Of a stretch of DNA of 64,000 nt, positions 1 to 11,900 are shown in pieces (position 1 is the first letter of the stretch; each line of letters begins with the position of its first letter). Origin of the DNA: Polychytrium aggregatum (taxonomy: Eukaryota; Chytridiomycota; Chytridiomycetes; Polychytriales). The notes under the pieces were generated by a model. The model saw only the letters and a list, made by a program, of their open reading frames with translations, was not told where the DNA came from and ran no database searches. The stretch spans positions 182,447 to 246,446 of the forward strand of contig NW_026516273.1 of assembly GCF_025602895.1 (NCBI RefSeq). Reading direction: 5' to 3'. The translations under genes were made by a program, and so were the position numbers.

Positions 1-59
1 AAGTTGCATTGTGGCTTATCTCACCCTCTCACTCGTGTTTGTTTGTTGTGGTTCATCAG

Positions 60-701
60 ATTCTCTCCCGAGCCTCTCCCGCGCAGCCGTCTGCATGTCC
101 ATGCTGATCATCCTCAAGAGACATTTGCAGCACACATACGGCATATCCGATGCGTGAGTACATTCGTACTAAACACGATCGATACACGTCGAATTCCGCG
201 AGTCGCTCACGTCTAACCCATCGCTCACCCCATCAGAAAATGCCAAACATATTCCGGAGAGAGCCAAAAATCAAATGAGAAAGCCCTGCAGAGAAAGCGG
301 CCAGACTGTCCATCCATTCCTTGGCTCCCTCCGGGGGTGGTGGTGGCCCAAACGAATCCCACAAAACATCAGATCCGGACTCGATTTGCTGCGGTTCGTA
401 TATTTGTACCCACACCCACACACTGTCATCGGAACGGATACTGGGATCGGGGCACTGATATGGATCTCGTTCGGTTGATTCATTCCAGTTTATGGAGCTG
501 ATGGAAAATGACCAGACGCAGTTGATCGAGCATGGCGATGCTGACAACGATCGAGGTCCCATGAGCGCTGACGTCTCAGGGCCGCTGGATGCAAAGCCAA
601 TCCCCACACAGACTCACCGAAACCAGAAGCGCGCATCACAAAATACCGAGACAGGCCCCAAAAGATCAAAGCTGATAGTTTCGGACTCGGATCACGAATG
701 A
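60..701 (+). CDS. SCC2: SCC2/NIPBL cohesin-loader protein, C-terminal exons (5' part outside window)
   Basis: Three exons can be joined in phase: 60-153, 237-393 and 489-701, with stop TGA at 699-701. The gene enters from the left edge. The first exon reads AAVCMSMLIILKRHLQHTYG, followed by ISDA and, across the intron, KCQTYSGESQKSNEKALQRK. This is the conserved end of the SCC2/Nipped-B/NIPBL family, which loads cohesin onto chromatin in the nucleus. The last exon is acidic and basic low-complexity sequence (KRASQNTETGPKRSKL, ending SDSDHE), as expected for a disordered nuclear tail. Acceptors are CAG at 57-59, 234-236 and 486-488. Only about the last 155 residues of a protein normally over 1,500 residues long are visible. 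The family call rests on remembered similarity of the KxxLxxxYG and KCQxYS motifs. It could be wrong only if another HEAT-repeat protein shares that tail. Confidence 0.7.
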
Positions 702-2207
702 CAGGGTGTACATATCCTTGCGTTGCTGAATCGTCACATTACCAATCCGCAGTGCGCGCAAGCAAATGTGATTGTGAAACCGGGTAAATTGATCATGGTG
801 CAATAGCCATCCATGTACTTGCCCCAATTTGCTTTTTGGATGAATATAGCGTGTCCATTATGAAACAAGACACCTCAACACACGGATGGGTTGTGGACGG
901 GGTGCATAAAATGATGATGATCCGCGCTCCCAAAGATGTGGCGGACTCTGTTGACGGGATATAGGAATGCTGGTCATGTCCTGTGACGTCCTCCCTCATC
1001 TGAAGGATGTTCTCTTGCCCTAATTTACGGCAACATCTGCAGCGACTCGGTAGGCTTGGTAGCACCCACTCACTTCATGTACATCCAGATTCACTGAGGG
1101 CATCACGGGCCAAGTCTCAAGGAGGACTCGTCAAGGCCCCCTCGGATCCACGACGATCAAGAATCCATCACAGTTACCAAAAACGAAGCGAGATATGGCT
1201 GATATGTGATCCTTCATAAAATCAGAGTAACTTGAAGGCTGGAATGACAACCGGTGTGGGATGCCAGTGGAGGAATCATCGAAAAATACAGAATCGAAGT
1301 AAAACCAGTCCAAAATCGAATACTCTGTTGTTTGAATGGGTCGGCGTCGGCGTCGTCAAGGCCGAGAGTTCCTCGACGGTCACGCCGAACGAGCTCTGGA
1401 GGCTTGGATGTGCGGTCAACTCCAGTTGCTTTGACATTGCTGCCAACACACCCATTCACCGTTCGTCAGTCCATCAGTCCGTGCTCCACCGCTCTCGGTT
1501 CATCAATCGGCTCGCTCGATGGCATGTCCCACACCCCGAGTTTCAACCAGCATCCACCAGCATCCACCAGCATCCACCAGCATCCACCAGCATCCACCAG
1601 CATCCATCAGCATCCACCAGCATCCACCAGCATCCACCAGCATCCCATCAGCATCCACCAGTGCACCAAACAACCCACCTGTATTTGTGCGTTTCTGCAC
1701 CCTCGTGGGCGGCGATCCTTGCTCGGTCGGCTTATATACCCTGGCATCAATGGTGCTCTGTCGGGCTGAGGCACATGCGAACAATGGCCGGCAACAATGC
1801 ACCGACCCTGGAAGCTTCTGTCCGGGTGGCCCGCTTGCCCTTTGTCTGCTGAATGCCATGATTCGCTGCTGCTGTGAACGGGAGTGGAGTGGAATGGAGT
1901 GCAGCGAGTGGCCCCGTCCTCGATCACCAAGCGCAGCGCAGAGGGATGATACAGCTGCCTGATTGGCAGTGACGATACCACTCGGCTCTGCATCCTGCTA
2001 TGGGACAACTGTGGCCCATGGACTTTGACCACATTCGCTGCCGGACCGACGGGACACTTCCCTCTCGGCGATTTGCCTTGTGGCTTGCCTCGGCGACCAT
2101 CAACCCGGCGACCATCAACCCGGCGACCATCAACCCGACGACCATCGTCTCGGCCACCACCATTTCCCAACCACATGCATCCATCAGGCAATTGCCTTCT
2201 CTGAGCA
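702..2207. other. Intergenic region between SCC2 end and receptor start
   Basis: No exon chain could be supported on either strand. It holds two minisatellites (1551-1661, and a unit of about 14-15 bp with core GGCGACCATCAACC at about 2093-2142). Long open frames across the first of these are products of the repeat. It presumably contains the SCC2 terminator and the receptor promoter, but no motif is distinct enough to call. Confidence 0.5.
1551..1661. repeat. Minisatellite, 10-bp unit CATCCACCAG, about 11 copies
   Basis: Nearly perfect head-to-tail copies of CATCCACCAG with a few variants (CATCCATCAG, CATCCCATCAG). It lies upstream of the receptor gene. Related CATCCACCAG units occur inside the coding sequence of the STI1-like gene (14340-14415). 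Confidence 0.95.
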
Positions 2208-5200
2208 ATGCTGCGTATCTTTGGGTCTCTCTTGGTTCTGTGGCTGCTCTCCATCTTGGCCGACATGGTCGATGCCGTGCATCATGGATCCGTCGCGGTC
2301 AAGGTCGGCCTCATTTACGACATTGACGATCCGATCGACTTTCCCGAGAACCCGTATCTCCTGACGGCAATGCAGATGGCTTTCAACGAAATCAACAACA
2401 GCTCGACGATCCTGCCGAGTGCGTTCATGCGCCATTGACGCTGGTGCATGCAGACCCTTTCGCGTCGCTCGTTCTCATGCAAACCTCCGTCCGTGATCGA
2501 CGCCATGCTCACCCAGGACCCAATATGACCTTCATTGTGCTCGACGAGCAGATGTCACGCTACTGCCTGTCGTCGGCAGCAGCCGCGGCTCATTCAGCGA
2601 CGGAATGTAATGGTTCGAAGCTCGCTCTCTCGGCCTCACATGCACTTGCTGCACTTGCTGCACTTGCTGCACTTGCTGCACTTGCTGCACTTGCTGCACT
2701 TGCACTTGCTGCACCGAACTCGCCACTCACACGTGCGGCTCCTTGCCGGCGTTCGTTCCAGCGTCAGTCTCCTCGATATGATACAAAATGACGGCATCAA
2801 TGCTGTGATCGGAGACACAACCAGCGAGGTGGGGTGCGTCCGCCCGCGACGCTCTGTGCAAATCTCGTTGGATCATCGACTCACGCCTCTGCCATGTCTT
2901 CAGCAAAGCGAATACGAAGCAACCATATCCAGCTTCTATGATGTGAGTCTCGCTCTTCAGAGACCCGGCGACTGATCTGCCTGTTGCTTACTGACCTCGC
3001 TGCCCATCAACAGATCCTCCACATCGGTCTGTTCACCTCCGCAACCATACTCACCAACAGGACAGCATACCCGGTACGGTTCCAGCCGCACGCAGCCTGA
3101 CTGCTTGATGGCCCGATGTCCCGATGGCTCGGTGGTTGCCTCACAGGAGTGATCCCACAGGGGCCGTCTAACGCAATAGCCATCTCACCCGAGTTGTGCT
3201 TGCAGACCTATCTCTCCCTCATCCAGCCCAATATTGTGTATCTCCAAGCACTATTCGCCTTTGCCAGAGCCATGGGATGGCGATCGGTATGCGCCGTGTT
3301 GCCGAGCAGATCTGGGGAGCCGTGAGCGAGCCGAGTGATCCAACTGTCCGAGTGATCCGACTGTCTGAGCGATCCGACTGGTCCAGCGATCCAACTGGTC
3401 CGAGTGGTCTCGCCTCGGGGGCGAATCTCTCGTGTCGGCCGACTGATCTGCTCATCCGGCAACTCACAATCAGGTGGCTCTAATGTACAGTCGTGAGCCA
3501 TTTGGAACCACTGGTAAGCATGCCAGTGAGCCAGCCGCTGCAAATGTCGTCTCGATCTGTGGGTCGTATCGAGTTCCGAGCAGAGTGGATTGCCAGAGCC
3601 GAATCATGTTCACAAGCACGGACGATTGGGACACGCCACATTCACCCATGCGTCATGTCCTGCAGCAAGGGACGATGCCAAGTCCGTCGCCAACGCAATG
3701 GGATTCAATATCGTTCTCGAGCAGGTGGGAACTGCACCCGAGCCGGTGGAGCGACGGACAGGGGGGCACTGGTCCGGCCTGGATCTCTGGGCCGGGATCT
3801 GGGCTCTGTCAAACAACCCCGAGTGCCCAGTCCCAGAGTACCCACAGTCCACTGCCTGACTGCCTGGCTGCCTGACTGCCTGACTGCCTGGCTGCCTGAC
3901 TGCCTGACTGCCTGGCTGCCTGACTGCCTGACTGTCTGGCTGCCTGACTGCCTCATGACTCGCAATCGCCACCAGGGATTCTACGGACCCACTCAAGGGA
4001 ACCGCTCCGACCTGGCCATTCCTCTCGAGAATCTCCAAAAGTCAAGGGCAAAGATCATCATCGTCTGCGCCATCGCCCAGTACACATCCGATCTCTACTA
4101 CATGGCATATGGACGCGGCTTGGTGGGCCCAACATATGTCTGGATGGTCAGTGGCGCCGTCGGCCCAATGTCGGTGTCGCTGAGCGGGGTCGTCCAGGAT
4201 GCCTTCCCAGGTGCTCACACCGAACCGTGCAGGGCATCAACATCCCGTACTACAACTTCATGGACTTTTCTTGGTTCAACGGCGACCCGATACAAGCAGC
4301 ACAGGGATTTATATGGGGTTCGTCAGTCCATCACTTGGTGACATCGTTGTGGTGATGCCGTTGTGGTGGTATCATTGTGGTAGTATCGCCGTGATGCAAG
4401 GCCTGTTTCCTGATCGCAGTCCCATGGCCACTGTCGCCCACAGCTACTCAGAATGTCACGAACGGAGCCGGATACAACGAGTTCAACAGCAAGTGGAACA
4501 GCATGTCGCTCCAGAACGCAACCATGTATCCGCTGTTGTCGGGGGATCTGTGGGAGTGGGGTGTTCGGTATGATGTCGAGCCAGTTGTGCACATGTCGCA
4601 GAGCCGATGATCCGATCCCGCTCCCACTCTGTCGTTGAGTGAATCGGTGCAATTGTCATCTTTCTCATGCGAACAAACAACCTCCCATCCGTCTCAAGAG
4701 GGGTTTACGACGCCGCTTACATCATGGCACTGGCATGGGTAATACTCTGACGGCACAGTCGTGGACAATCGTGCACACTCGTGCACAGTCATGGAACGGT
4801 GGACACTCAGCAGCGAATCTGCGATTGCTCACCTCCATGTCGACGGTTGTCTCACAGACCAACCTCACTCGGATCTACCCGGACACCCCGTTCCTGCAGC
4901 TGCTGGCGACCAACTCGACGTATCCCTTGCGCGCCGTTGGTGATCTGATCTACGACGGCGCATCGGGATTCTCAATCTTCAATGACGATGGAATCATGGC
5001 GGTCGGTGGTCGAGATCGTTGTTGGACTTGGTCCGATGCTTCCTCTGGCAGAGGCAGTGCTCTGTCCGCCCAGCCGGGTCGGCGATGACAGTCCACAGTC
5101 CGTGCATGTCGCTCGAGTCACTGATTCAGACACCGATTCCCGACACGCCGATTCAAAAATCACCGATTCCCGACACGCCGATTCAAAAATCACCGATTCC

Positions 5201-8200
5201 CGACGCACCGATTCCAATATCGCTGTCGACAGGGTCCGTTTGTGATCTCGGTCGTTGTGTCGCAAAACAGCACCGTGGAATACAAGAATATTGCATACTA
5301 CGAAAACGACGAGATCATCACAGACTGTCACATGTGTCAATACTACAACTTTGATGGCTCAACCAAGGTGAGTGATCCAAGGCGGCCACCCCTGAGACTG
5401 GTGTCTGGGCCGTGGTTGCTGATGGGCCGCATCGCTCTTGGCAGGCCACTGCTAACATCCCGGTCCATGCTCTGCGGCGGTGCATCGACGACACACCTGC
5501 TGTTCACAACTCGCTCGGATGTCCAGGTTCCCTCCGACTCGCTCTTTGAAGGTGAGGGCCGACGCCGTCGCTCGCCGATGCACCACGTCCACAGACTAAC
5601 TCCGCGGACCAATTCCACGGCCAATTCCACGGACCACTCCATGGACCACCTCACGGACCCGCTTCAGTGTGTCCGCCTGGATGGCAGTCGTATTCCAGTG
5701 AAGTGGTGTCGCAGCTCTGTGTCCCATGTCCTGAGGGTATGCCTGGACTGCCTCGCACTCGGATGATACAGCGCTCGACGAAACGCAGACAGCACCCGCA
5801 TCGCTGCGGATGGTCGACACATAGGCTCCGCGGATAGTCGACGCATTGACCGTGCTGGTGCTCACAGATCGAATCCATTGCCACAGGAACATACAATCTG
5901 AACTCCAATTCGACCTGCAAGCCCTGTCCTGTTGGCGCGGTGTGCCATAATGCCAACATCATGATCGCCAAGGGCTATTGGTACAACGCAAATGCCTCGG
6001 CAATCGATTCCGCATTCTATCTGTGCGATGCAACCGCAAACTGTGAGCTCGTTGGTGCCCCACGGCCGCTGCTGGCATGCTGCTGGTGCGATCTCGATGG
6101 TGCAGATACTCACCATTCTGCCTTGAACAGGCTGTCCAAACGCATGCCCGATCGGTGGTGGAAACCAGTGCATCCACGAACACAGCGGAGTGTATGTATC
6201 GGCAGCGACTCGATCGAGATGGCGCTGGGAACACGAGGGAGGTTGGGTCGGTGGTATGGGCGCTGATGTGATGGATTGGATCGGTGGTATGGTCGCTGCT
6301 TTGAGGGTCGATGACAGAGTGGAAATGCATGCAGCACATCCACGCACAGCAGCACATTCGTGCATATGCAACCAACGGCGATGGCGACAACGGCGGCTGA
6401 CAGCTCGGGACTCTCCAGGCTCTGTTCGCAGTGTCCCAGCGGCCAGTACGAATGGGGTGGCCAATGCACCCACTGCGACAGCCTCGGCAGCAACATTGCT
6501 GTCGGAGTCGCGGCATTTGTTGCTATTTTCGTTGTCGTCTGCATTCTGTGTGTGATTCCAACATCCAAGGAGGGATTTCTGGTCGACCTGGTAAGCATTC
6601 GTGTTGCGAGGATGCGGCGAGGATGCGGCAAGAGCGGCAAGAGCATCGCCGTGGACCCTGCGGCGATTGGCTGTCTGGCAAGGAGAGACATGCTCCATGA
6701 ACTCACGCCGTCTCTGCATCCATCTCAGATATTTGTGTACCAGGTTGCCTACCTCCTGGACTTTGACCACACAACGGCCCTGTCTCGAGCCCTGGCGTTT
6801 CTGACCCTGAGCTTGAACATCCAAAGTGGCGGAAACGGATGCATCCTCCCACTCGACCAGTTTGCCAAAATGATCTCGGCCTATGTGATGGTGATGGCGA
6901 TGGTCGTCTGCCTGGGACTGTGGCATGTTCTGATCCAAGTGCTCAGGAGTCCGAATCGAGGCCCGCTGGCCAGGAGGGCCTGGAAGACGATAGTTCGGTG
7001 GTTTCCGTACCTCGACACCAGCTTCAAACACTCGCTGACTCGATCGGTCATCGTCTTGGCGCTGTTCAGCTTCAGTCCGGTGTACAGCACAGGTGAGATG
7101 CCAGCACAGTCGCCGGGGGGGGAGCGTGGTCGAGTGAGCAATGTCGACGAGGGAATGGCTTCGACGGGTGAATCGAATGGGTCAGTGCCTTGAATGGGTC
7201 AGCACTTTGAATGTGTCGGTGCTTGCATGAGGCGATGAACTGACCAGTGCTCTCCAGCCGTGACGATCCTGTCCTGTCGGGCCATCGAGGGGTTTCCATC
7301 GGTCGTCTGGGACTATCCGTCGGTCCAGGTGCGTTGCCGTTGCTTGCCGTTGCTTGCTGCTGGAGTGGAGGCAGTGCGTTTGAATCGGGTCACTCTGGAG
7401 TCGGACTGATCTGGGATCGATTCGACTCGACCCACCATGCCAACACCACTCCCACCACCGCTCTCACCGCCACCACTGTCACCATCGGCGGATCGGATGC
7501 CAGTGTTGGACCGATTCCCACACAACCGTGGCGGTGTTGTCTGGCATCGTCGTGGTGGTTCAAGTCATTGTGCTTCCCGGTGTCATCTTTCGTCAAGGGC
7601 TCGGTCTGCGAAGCAAGCAGCAACCCGAGCCAAATACACCGACTCTCGATGCTGATATCGCCAACGAAGCAGTTGTTGTCCCAATCGAATCAGAAGCAAC
7701 AGACCCACTCTATGTTCTGCATCGCTGCTACACCGAGCAATGCCGCTGGTGGACCGCCATCGACCTGATAGAGCGCTCCACGATCGTCGGACTGCCGCTG
7801 CTGCTCCGCTCGACAGGAGGTGGGTATCGGCCGCAACAACACCTGCACATGGCCGCACGACACTTGCACATGGCCGCACGACACTTGCACATGGCTTGTT
7901 GGATATCACACATCGCCCGAATCACCCAAGATCGTCCGTGGCATCTGACGCCATGTCCCGTCCACCGCAGACTATACACCCAGATATGCAGCGTTGTTCG
8001 TCCTGTGGATGTTCCTGCTTGTGCGGTATGTGGAAGTGGCCGGTGCGCTGATGTGGCCGATGCATTGTCAGTGATATCGATGGACGATTGATTCTGCTGC
8101 GTGCTGATGATCGAGCAGACTCGCCGTGCCTCAGAGGATGCTGCCTCGGCGAGTGCCTCCTGAGAGCGTCGCTCCGCTTCTGACACTCTGTCCGTCGACA

Positions 8201-8487
8201 GCGCCTTTGTGATGCCATACAGGCTGGTGGCCGACAACGCCGTCAGAATCATCGGATACCTGGCTTTGATCATCACATTCTCGTTGCAGCTTCGCCAGAA
8301 ATACCTCCTGGACCAGTATGGAATCGAATCGACCGACTCGCTGGTTCAAGAGACAGTCGCAACGATCATACCCTGTGTCCTGTTGGTTCCCACCAAGCTC
8401 TTCTCCAAGATCCCTTCGGCACAGAGGAAGCAAATCAGCAGTACGATTCGCTCGATTCGCTCAAAGGTCATCGAGGCCGGCAGTTGA
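2208..8487 (+). CDS. Receptor-like membrane protein: ligand-binding ectodomain, Cys-rich segment, multi-pass domain (left copy)
   Basis: A many-exon gene starting at ATG 2208 with a signal peptide (MLRIFGSLLVLWLLSILAD). The ectodomain resembles the ANF-receptor / periplasmic-binding type I fold. Pieces seen in order include INAVIGDTTSEV, ILHIGLFTSATILTNRTAYP, YLSLIQPNIVYLQALFAFAR, an exon from about 3983 (GFYGPTQGNRSD...AKIIIVCAIAQYTSD) and GINIPYYNFMDFSWFNGD. A Cys-rich segment follows near 6425-6480 (CSQCPSGQYEW...CTHC, like GCC2/GCC3 ephrin-receptor-type repeats). Several hydrophobic helices then run to the stop at 8487 (VAVLSGIVVVVQVIVLPGVI; the last cytosolic stretch is RKQISSTIRSIRSKVIEAGS). 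The order matches class C GPCR-like receptors, which are expanded in chytrids. Ligand and coupling are unknown. Introns carry minisatellites. The part from 3282 on is duplicated at 58819-64000 on the other strand. Exon limits are only partly resolved. Confidence 0.65.
2642..2712. repeat. Minisatellite, 9-bp unit CACTTGCTG, about 8 copies
   Basis: Perfect head-to-tail CACTTGCTG units between two receptor exons, so probably intronic. The open frames across it encode only AAL/HLL-type repeats. Confidence 0.9.
3856..3957. repeat. Minisatellite of CTGCCTGACTGCCTGG-type units in a receptor intron
   Basis: Units of 8 bp (CTGCCTGA / CTGCCTGG) arranged in a higher-order 24-bp pattern. The right arm copy is exactly 24 bp shorter here, one higher-order unit. 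It lies between the exon ending ...NAMGFNIVLEQ and the exon starting at about 3983, so it does not alter the protein. Confidence 0.9.
5120..5214. repeat. 30-bp tandem repeat, about 3 copies, in a receptor intron
   Basis: Unit reads CACCGATTCCCGACACGCCG plus ATTCAAAAAT. Two copies are perfect and a third is diverged. There are no spacers between units, so this is a plain minisatellite and not a CRISPR-like array. The copy in the right arm is the same length. Confidence 0.85.
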
Positions 8488-8911
8488 GTTGGGGCGAGTC
8501 CAGCCAAGTGTATTGTTACAAAGGAGAGGAAGATGGTGCTTCTCGTCTCGCTCCATGCTGCACCCGCCAGATCGAGCGTGCTCCCTGATGCCGATGCCGA
8601 TGCCGATGCCGTCGGCGAAGCAATGTTGCATCGCCGCATTTTTGCACCTCCCAATACATTCCAGCAGCACCACGGTTCTTCTGCAAGCACCGTTTGTCGA
8701 CTCTGGGCCATTCCCCCAACTCATCGATCCATCGGGATTGCGAGACCAAGCGTCCTGCAACATCGCTGTGGTGTCCACCTTGTCGTTGTTCACGGGTGCA
8801 GTTGGATGGGCTCAGCCAATGGTGGTGCTGGCGATGTGCAGGCTCGGGCGACAGCGGATCGACGGAGGCTCGGACGACAGAGGATCGACGGAGCCTCAAG
8901 ACCGACCCGGA
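8488..8911. other. Intergenic region between convergent receptor and CC2D2A genes
   Basis: About 420 bp of 3' flank shared by two converging genes. It contains a short GATGCC run near 8590-8610. No further gene is supported. Confidence 0.5.
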
Positions 8912-11900
8912 TTAGAGTGCCACGGACTGGTACTTGACGGCGATCATGATCCAGATCGAGCAAGCCGTTTCGGCGTACGGAATGACCTTGCACTGCAGGC
9001 CGAAGCGAACCTTGTCGGCTCGGGTCGCTATCAAATCGCGTGCTGCTGCAGCCTTGAGCAGCCCGTTGAAGAGCTTTGGAGGATCGAGATGATTGAACTG
9101 GCATGGAAACGCCTGCAGTCGTCGGCGTGGATGGGTCAGCCGCTGCAGAGAGTGCGATGCGAGGGTGTGGTCCTCGGCGCTGAGTGTTTGCCAGAGAGCG
9201 ATGGTGGGCCCAACAGCAATCGCTGGCCCGAACAGCGATGTCGTCCTCCACGGCAACGATGTTGGCAGACGCACCCACCTTGAACGTCGATCCATCAGGG
9301 ATCGATCGCCGAACGCCAGCTTCAAAGTATCCCCGTCCAACGAGATCACATTCGGACTGGCCCGTTCCGCCGCTGGAGAAATAGAGCTTCTGCAGCTCGT
9401 ACCCAGACAGGCACTGGCGCAACAGGTGGCCGAGATGCACATCCCAGATGCAACACATGTCCCTGTCCTGCCTGAACTCGGATATGTACTGCTTGATCTG
9501 GTCGGCGATTTCGAGCTCGGTCTGCCGCGAGCACCACGACGAGGGACATGGCCGGAGCGACAAGCCGAATCCTGGGGTCGCCGCGATCCTCATGGATCGG
9601 AGAGATTCTGCCGAAACCATCTTCCACTGCGACGGATCCGCCAAGTTGAAGCTGCAGCGGTCGACCGAGTCGCACGACTGAGGGGTGTGGGTGTGGATGT
9701 GGATGTGGATGTGGATGTGGGTGTGGGTGGATCGATGAATCCCACTCCACACACACCAGGTCGCTCCACACACACCAGGTCGCTCGTTCACGCACCATAC
9801 CGCCCAACACCGCACCATGCAATGCCTCACCTGGATATTGGCAAGGAGTGTCTCCCCGTTGAACAGACAGCCAATGTTGCGATATGGATGCGGGTCGTTG
9901 GGCTTGTACCGTATCCCACGCAGCGGGTCCCAGATATGAACATCGCCTGCCAGGCACCATGTCAGCATAGTCGATTGGCTTGCGTCTCTGTCTTTGGGTG
10001 ACCGACGGGCTCGCATGTCGAGCAGCTCGGTGTTTGAATGCCTGTCGCCTGCTCGGCACAACTTCTGGTGTCGAACACCACCAGAGCACCACCAGACCAC
10101 CACCAGACCCCCACCAGAGCACCATCGATGGCCCACTCACCAGACACATCAATCGTCACAACCCAGCAGGTTGCTGTGCCGTCTCGTCCAACCCCGCATG
10201 CAACATATGCATCCAGAGAAAACCCTTGGCGACGCAATCGAATGGCATCAGTAGCTGCCTGGCGCATCAGCTGGCCATCCCACCACATTCGTGGGCGGGC
10301 TCGGCACCTCAGTCGACAGTCCCGCCGCATCGCTCCGGGGCATCACTCGGACGCAGCGCTGACTCACCGAGAAGCAGATTGCACAGGAGTATGCTGTGGT
10401 CGTGGGCATCGCCATGGCCGGCACACAGAAAGGTGTGCAGACTCTGCCAGATATCGGCACTGGGTTGAATGCAGTTGTCAGTGCGTTGTTCGATACAGCC
10501 CACACGTCTGCCACAACATCCACTCCACCACTCCGTCACAGCACTCCATCGCTTCTTGACAGCAGCCCAGATATCCGTCGCACCCAGTCCCAGTATCCCG
10601 CTCTGTTGCGCATGATCGAAGCCACCGTCCTCCGAGCAACTGCAGTGCGTGATGTGGGCTGCTGCACGCCCGACGACATCATACTTTGGCTCACCGACAG
10701 GCTTGATTTTGTGGTACGGAATCAGAGAAACAAAGCGCAACGCATGTCGGGGGCTCTCGATGGAATCGGCTGTGGGATGTCGTTTGATCAGCGCCAGTCA
10801 CAAACAAGCTGATTCCTCAACCAACGGCCCGGTACTGAGTCCCATAGCCAGTGTCTCAGTCAATCCCGGCACGGATCTCAGCCGATCCCAGTGCTGATCT
10901 CAGCGATCTCGCAGCCGACGCCTCCTCGATGCTGACCCAATGACTCATCCCTGCAAAGCCGGCCGCCAGTCCTTTCGAGCAGCGATACCTTCGATCGGAT
11001 ATATGTATCCGGTGACTGGGCTGCGGTGGCCCTGTTCATCAAGTGCAAAGATCTTGACCAGCCGATTCGCATGGGTGCTTCGGATTTGCAGAAAGTCTGA
11101 CCACCACTGGCGACGGGATTGGATCGGATCGCAGACATTCGGCGCAGAGTCAGGTGCAGTCCTGCGGCCCAGCTGTCCTTTTTGTTTCAATAGCGCACCT
11201 GGCCCAGCTGTCCTGTGGCCTGCTGTGCGGTGGTGCTGTGGTCCTCTCCGAGGCTCGGAGCTCCTCGGCACCAAGGATGTCTGAGCCCGGCAGATGGTGC
11301 TGTCGAGAAGTGACTTGCCTGCTTTGCATAGAGGTGAAACAGACGAGCGGTATCCGTGATGGCACGCTCCTCCCGTTTGATCTAAACTTTCAAGAATCGA
11401 GCGCAGTGTCAGAGGCGATAGGCACGAGCGATGCACTTCCCATGAGCGAAGCGATTGGCAGGAACGATGCATTTCCCACCAGCGCGAAGGCTCTGCCGCC
11501 GGCCTCTCCAGACACTCAGGCTGAACTGCACAAGCTGCATCGGCGGCTCTGTCCACCGACCGACAGGATCATATCCATGCATCGCATACCAACCCACACC
11601 AACCCACACCAACCCACACCAACCCACACCAACCCACACCAACCCACACCAACCCACACCAACCCACACCAACCCACCAGAAACTCGAGCTCATCTCGAT
11701 CCAGGAATTGCGTCGGCTTTGGGAACAGCTCCAGGGTCAGCTCGACGAGCCCAGCCGTCAGCTGGCTGTTGCCAACCTCTCTCAGCTCGGCGAAAGCAGA
11801 GACTTTGTCAGCGACCAGCACCTGGGATTGTCCGAAAAATCGCAAGCCGTTGTGTCAGATACAGTGTCAGTGCCGGTGCTGGATGCTGGTGCTGGATGCT

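Noticed and set aside
5120-5214. CRISPR-like array
   Set aside because: Head-to-tail 30-bp units without unique spacers, inside an intron of a eukaryotic gene; a plain minisatellite.
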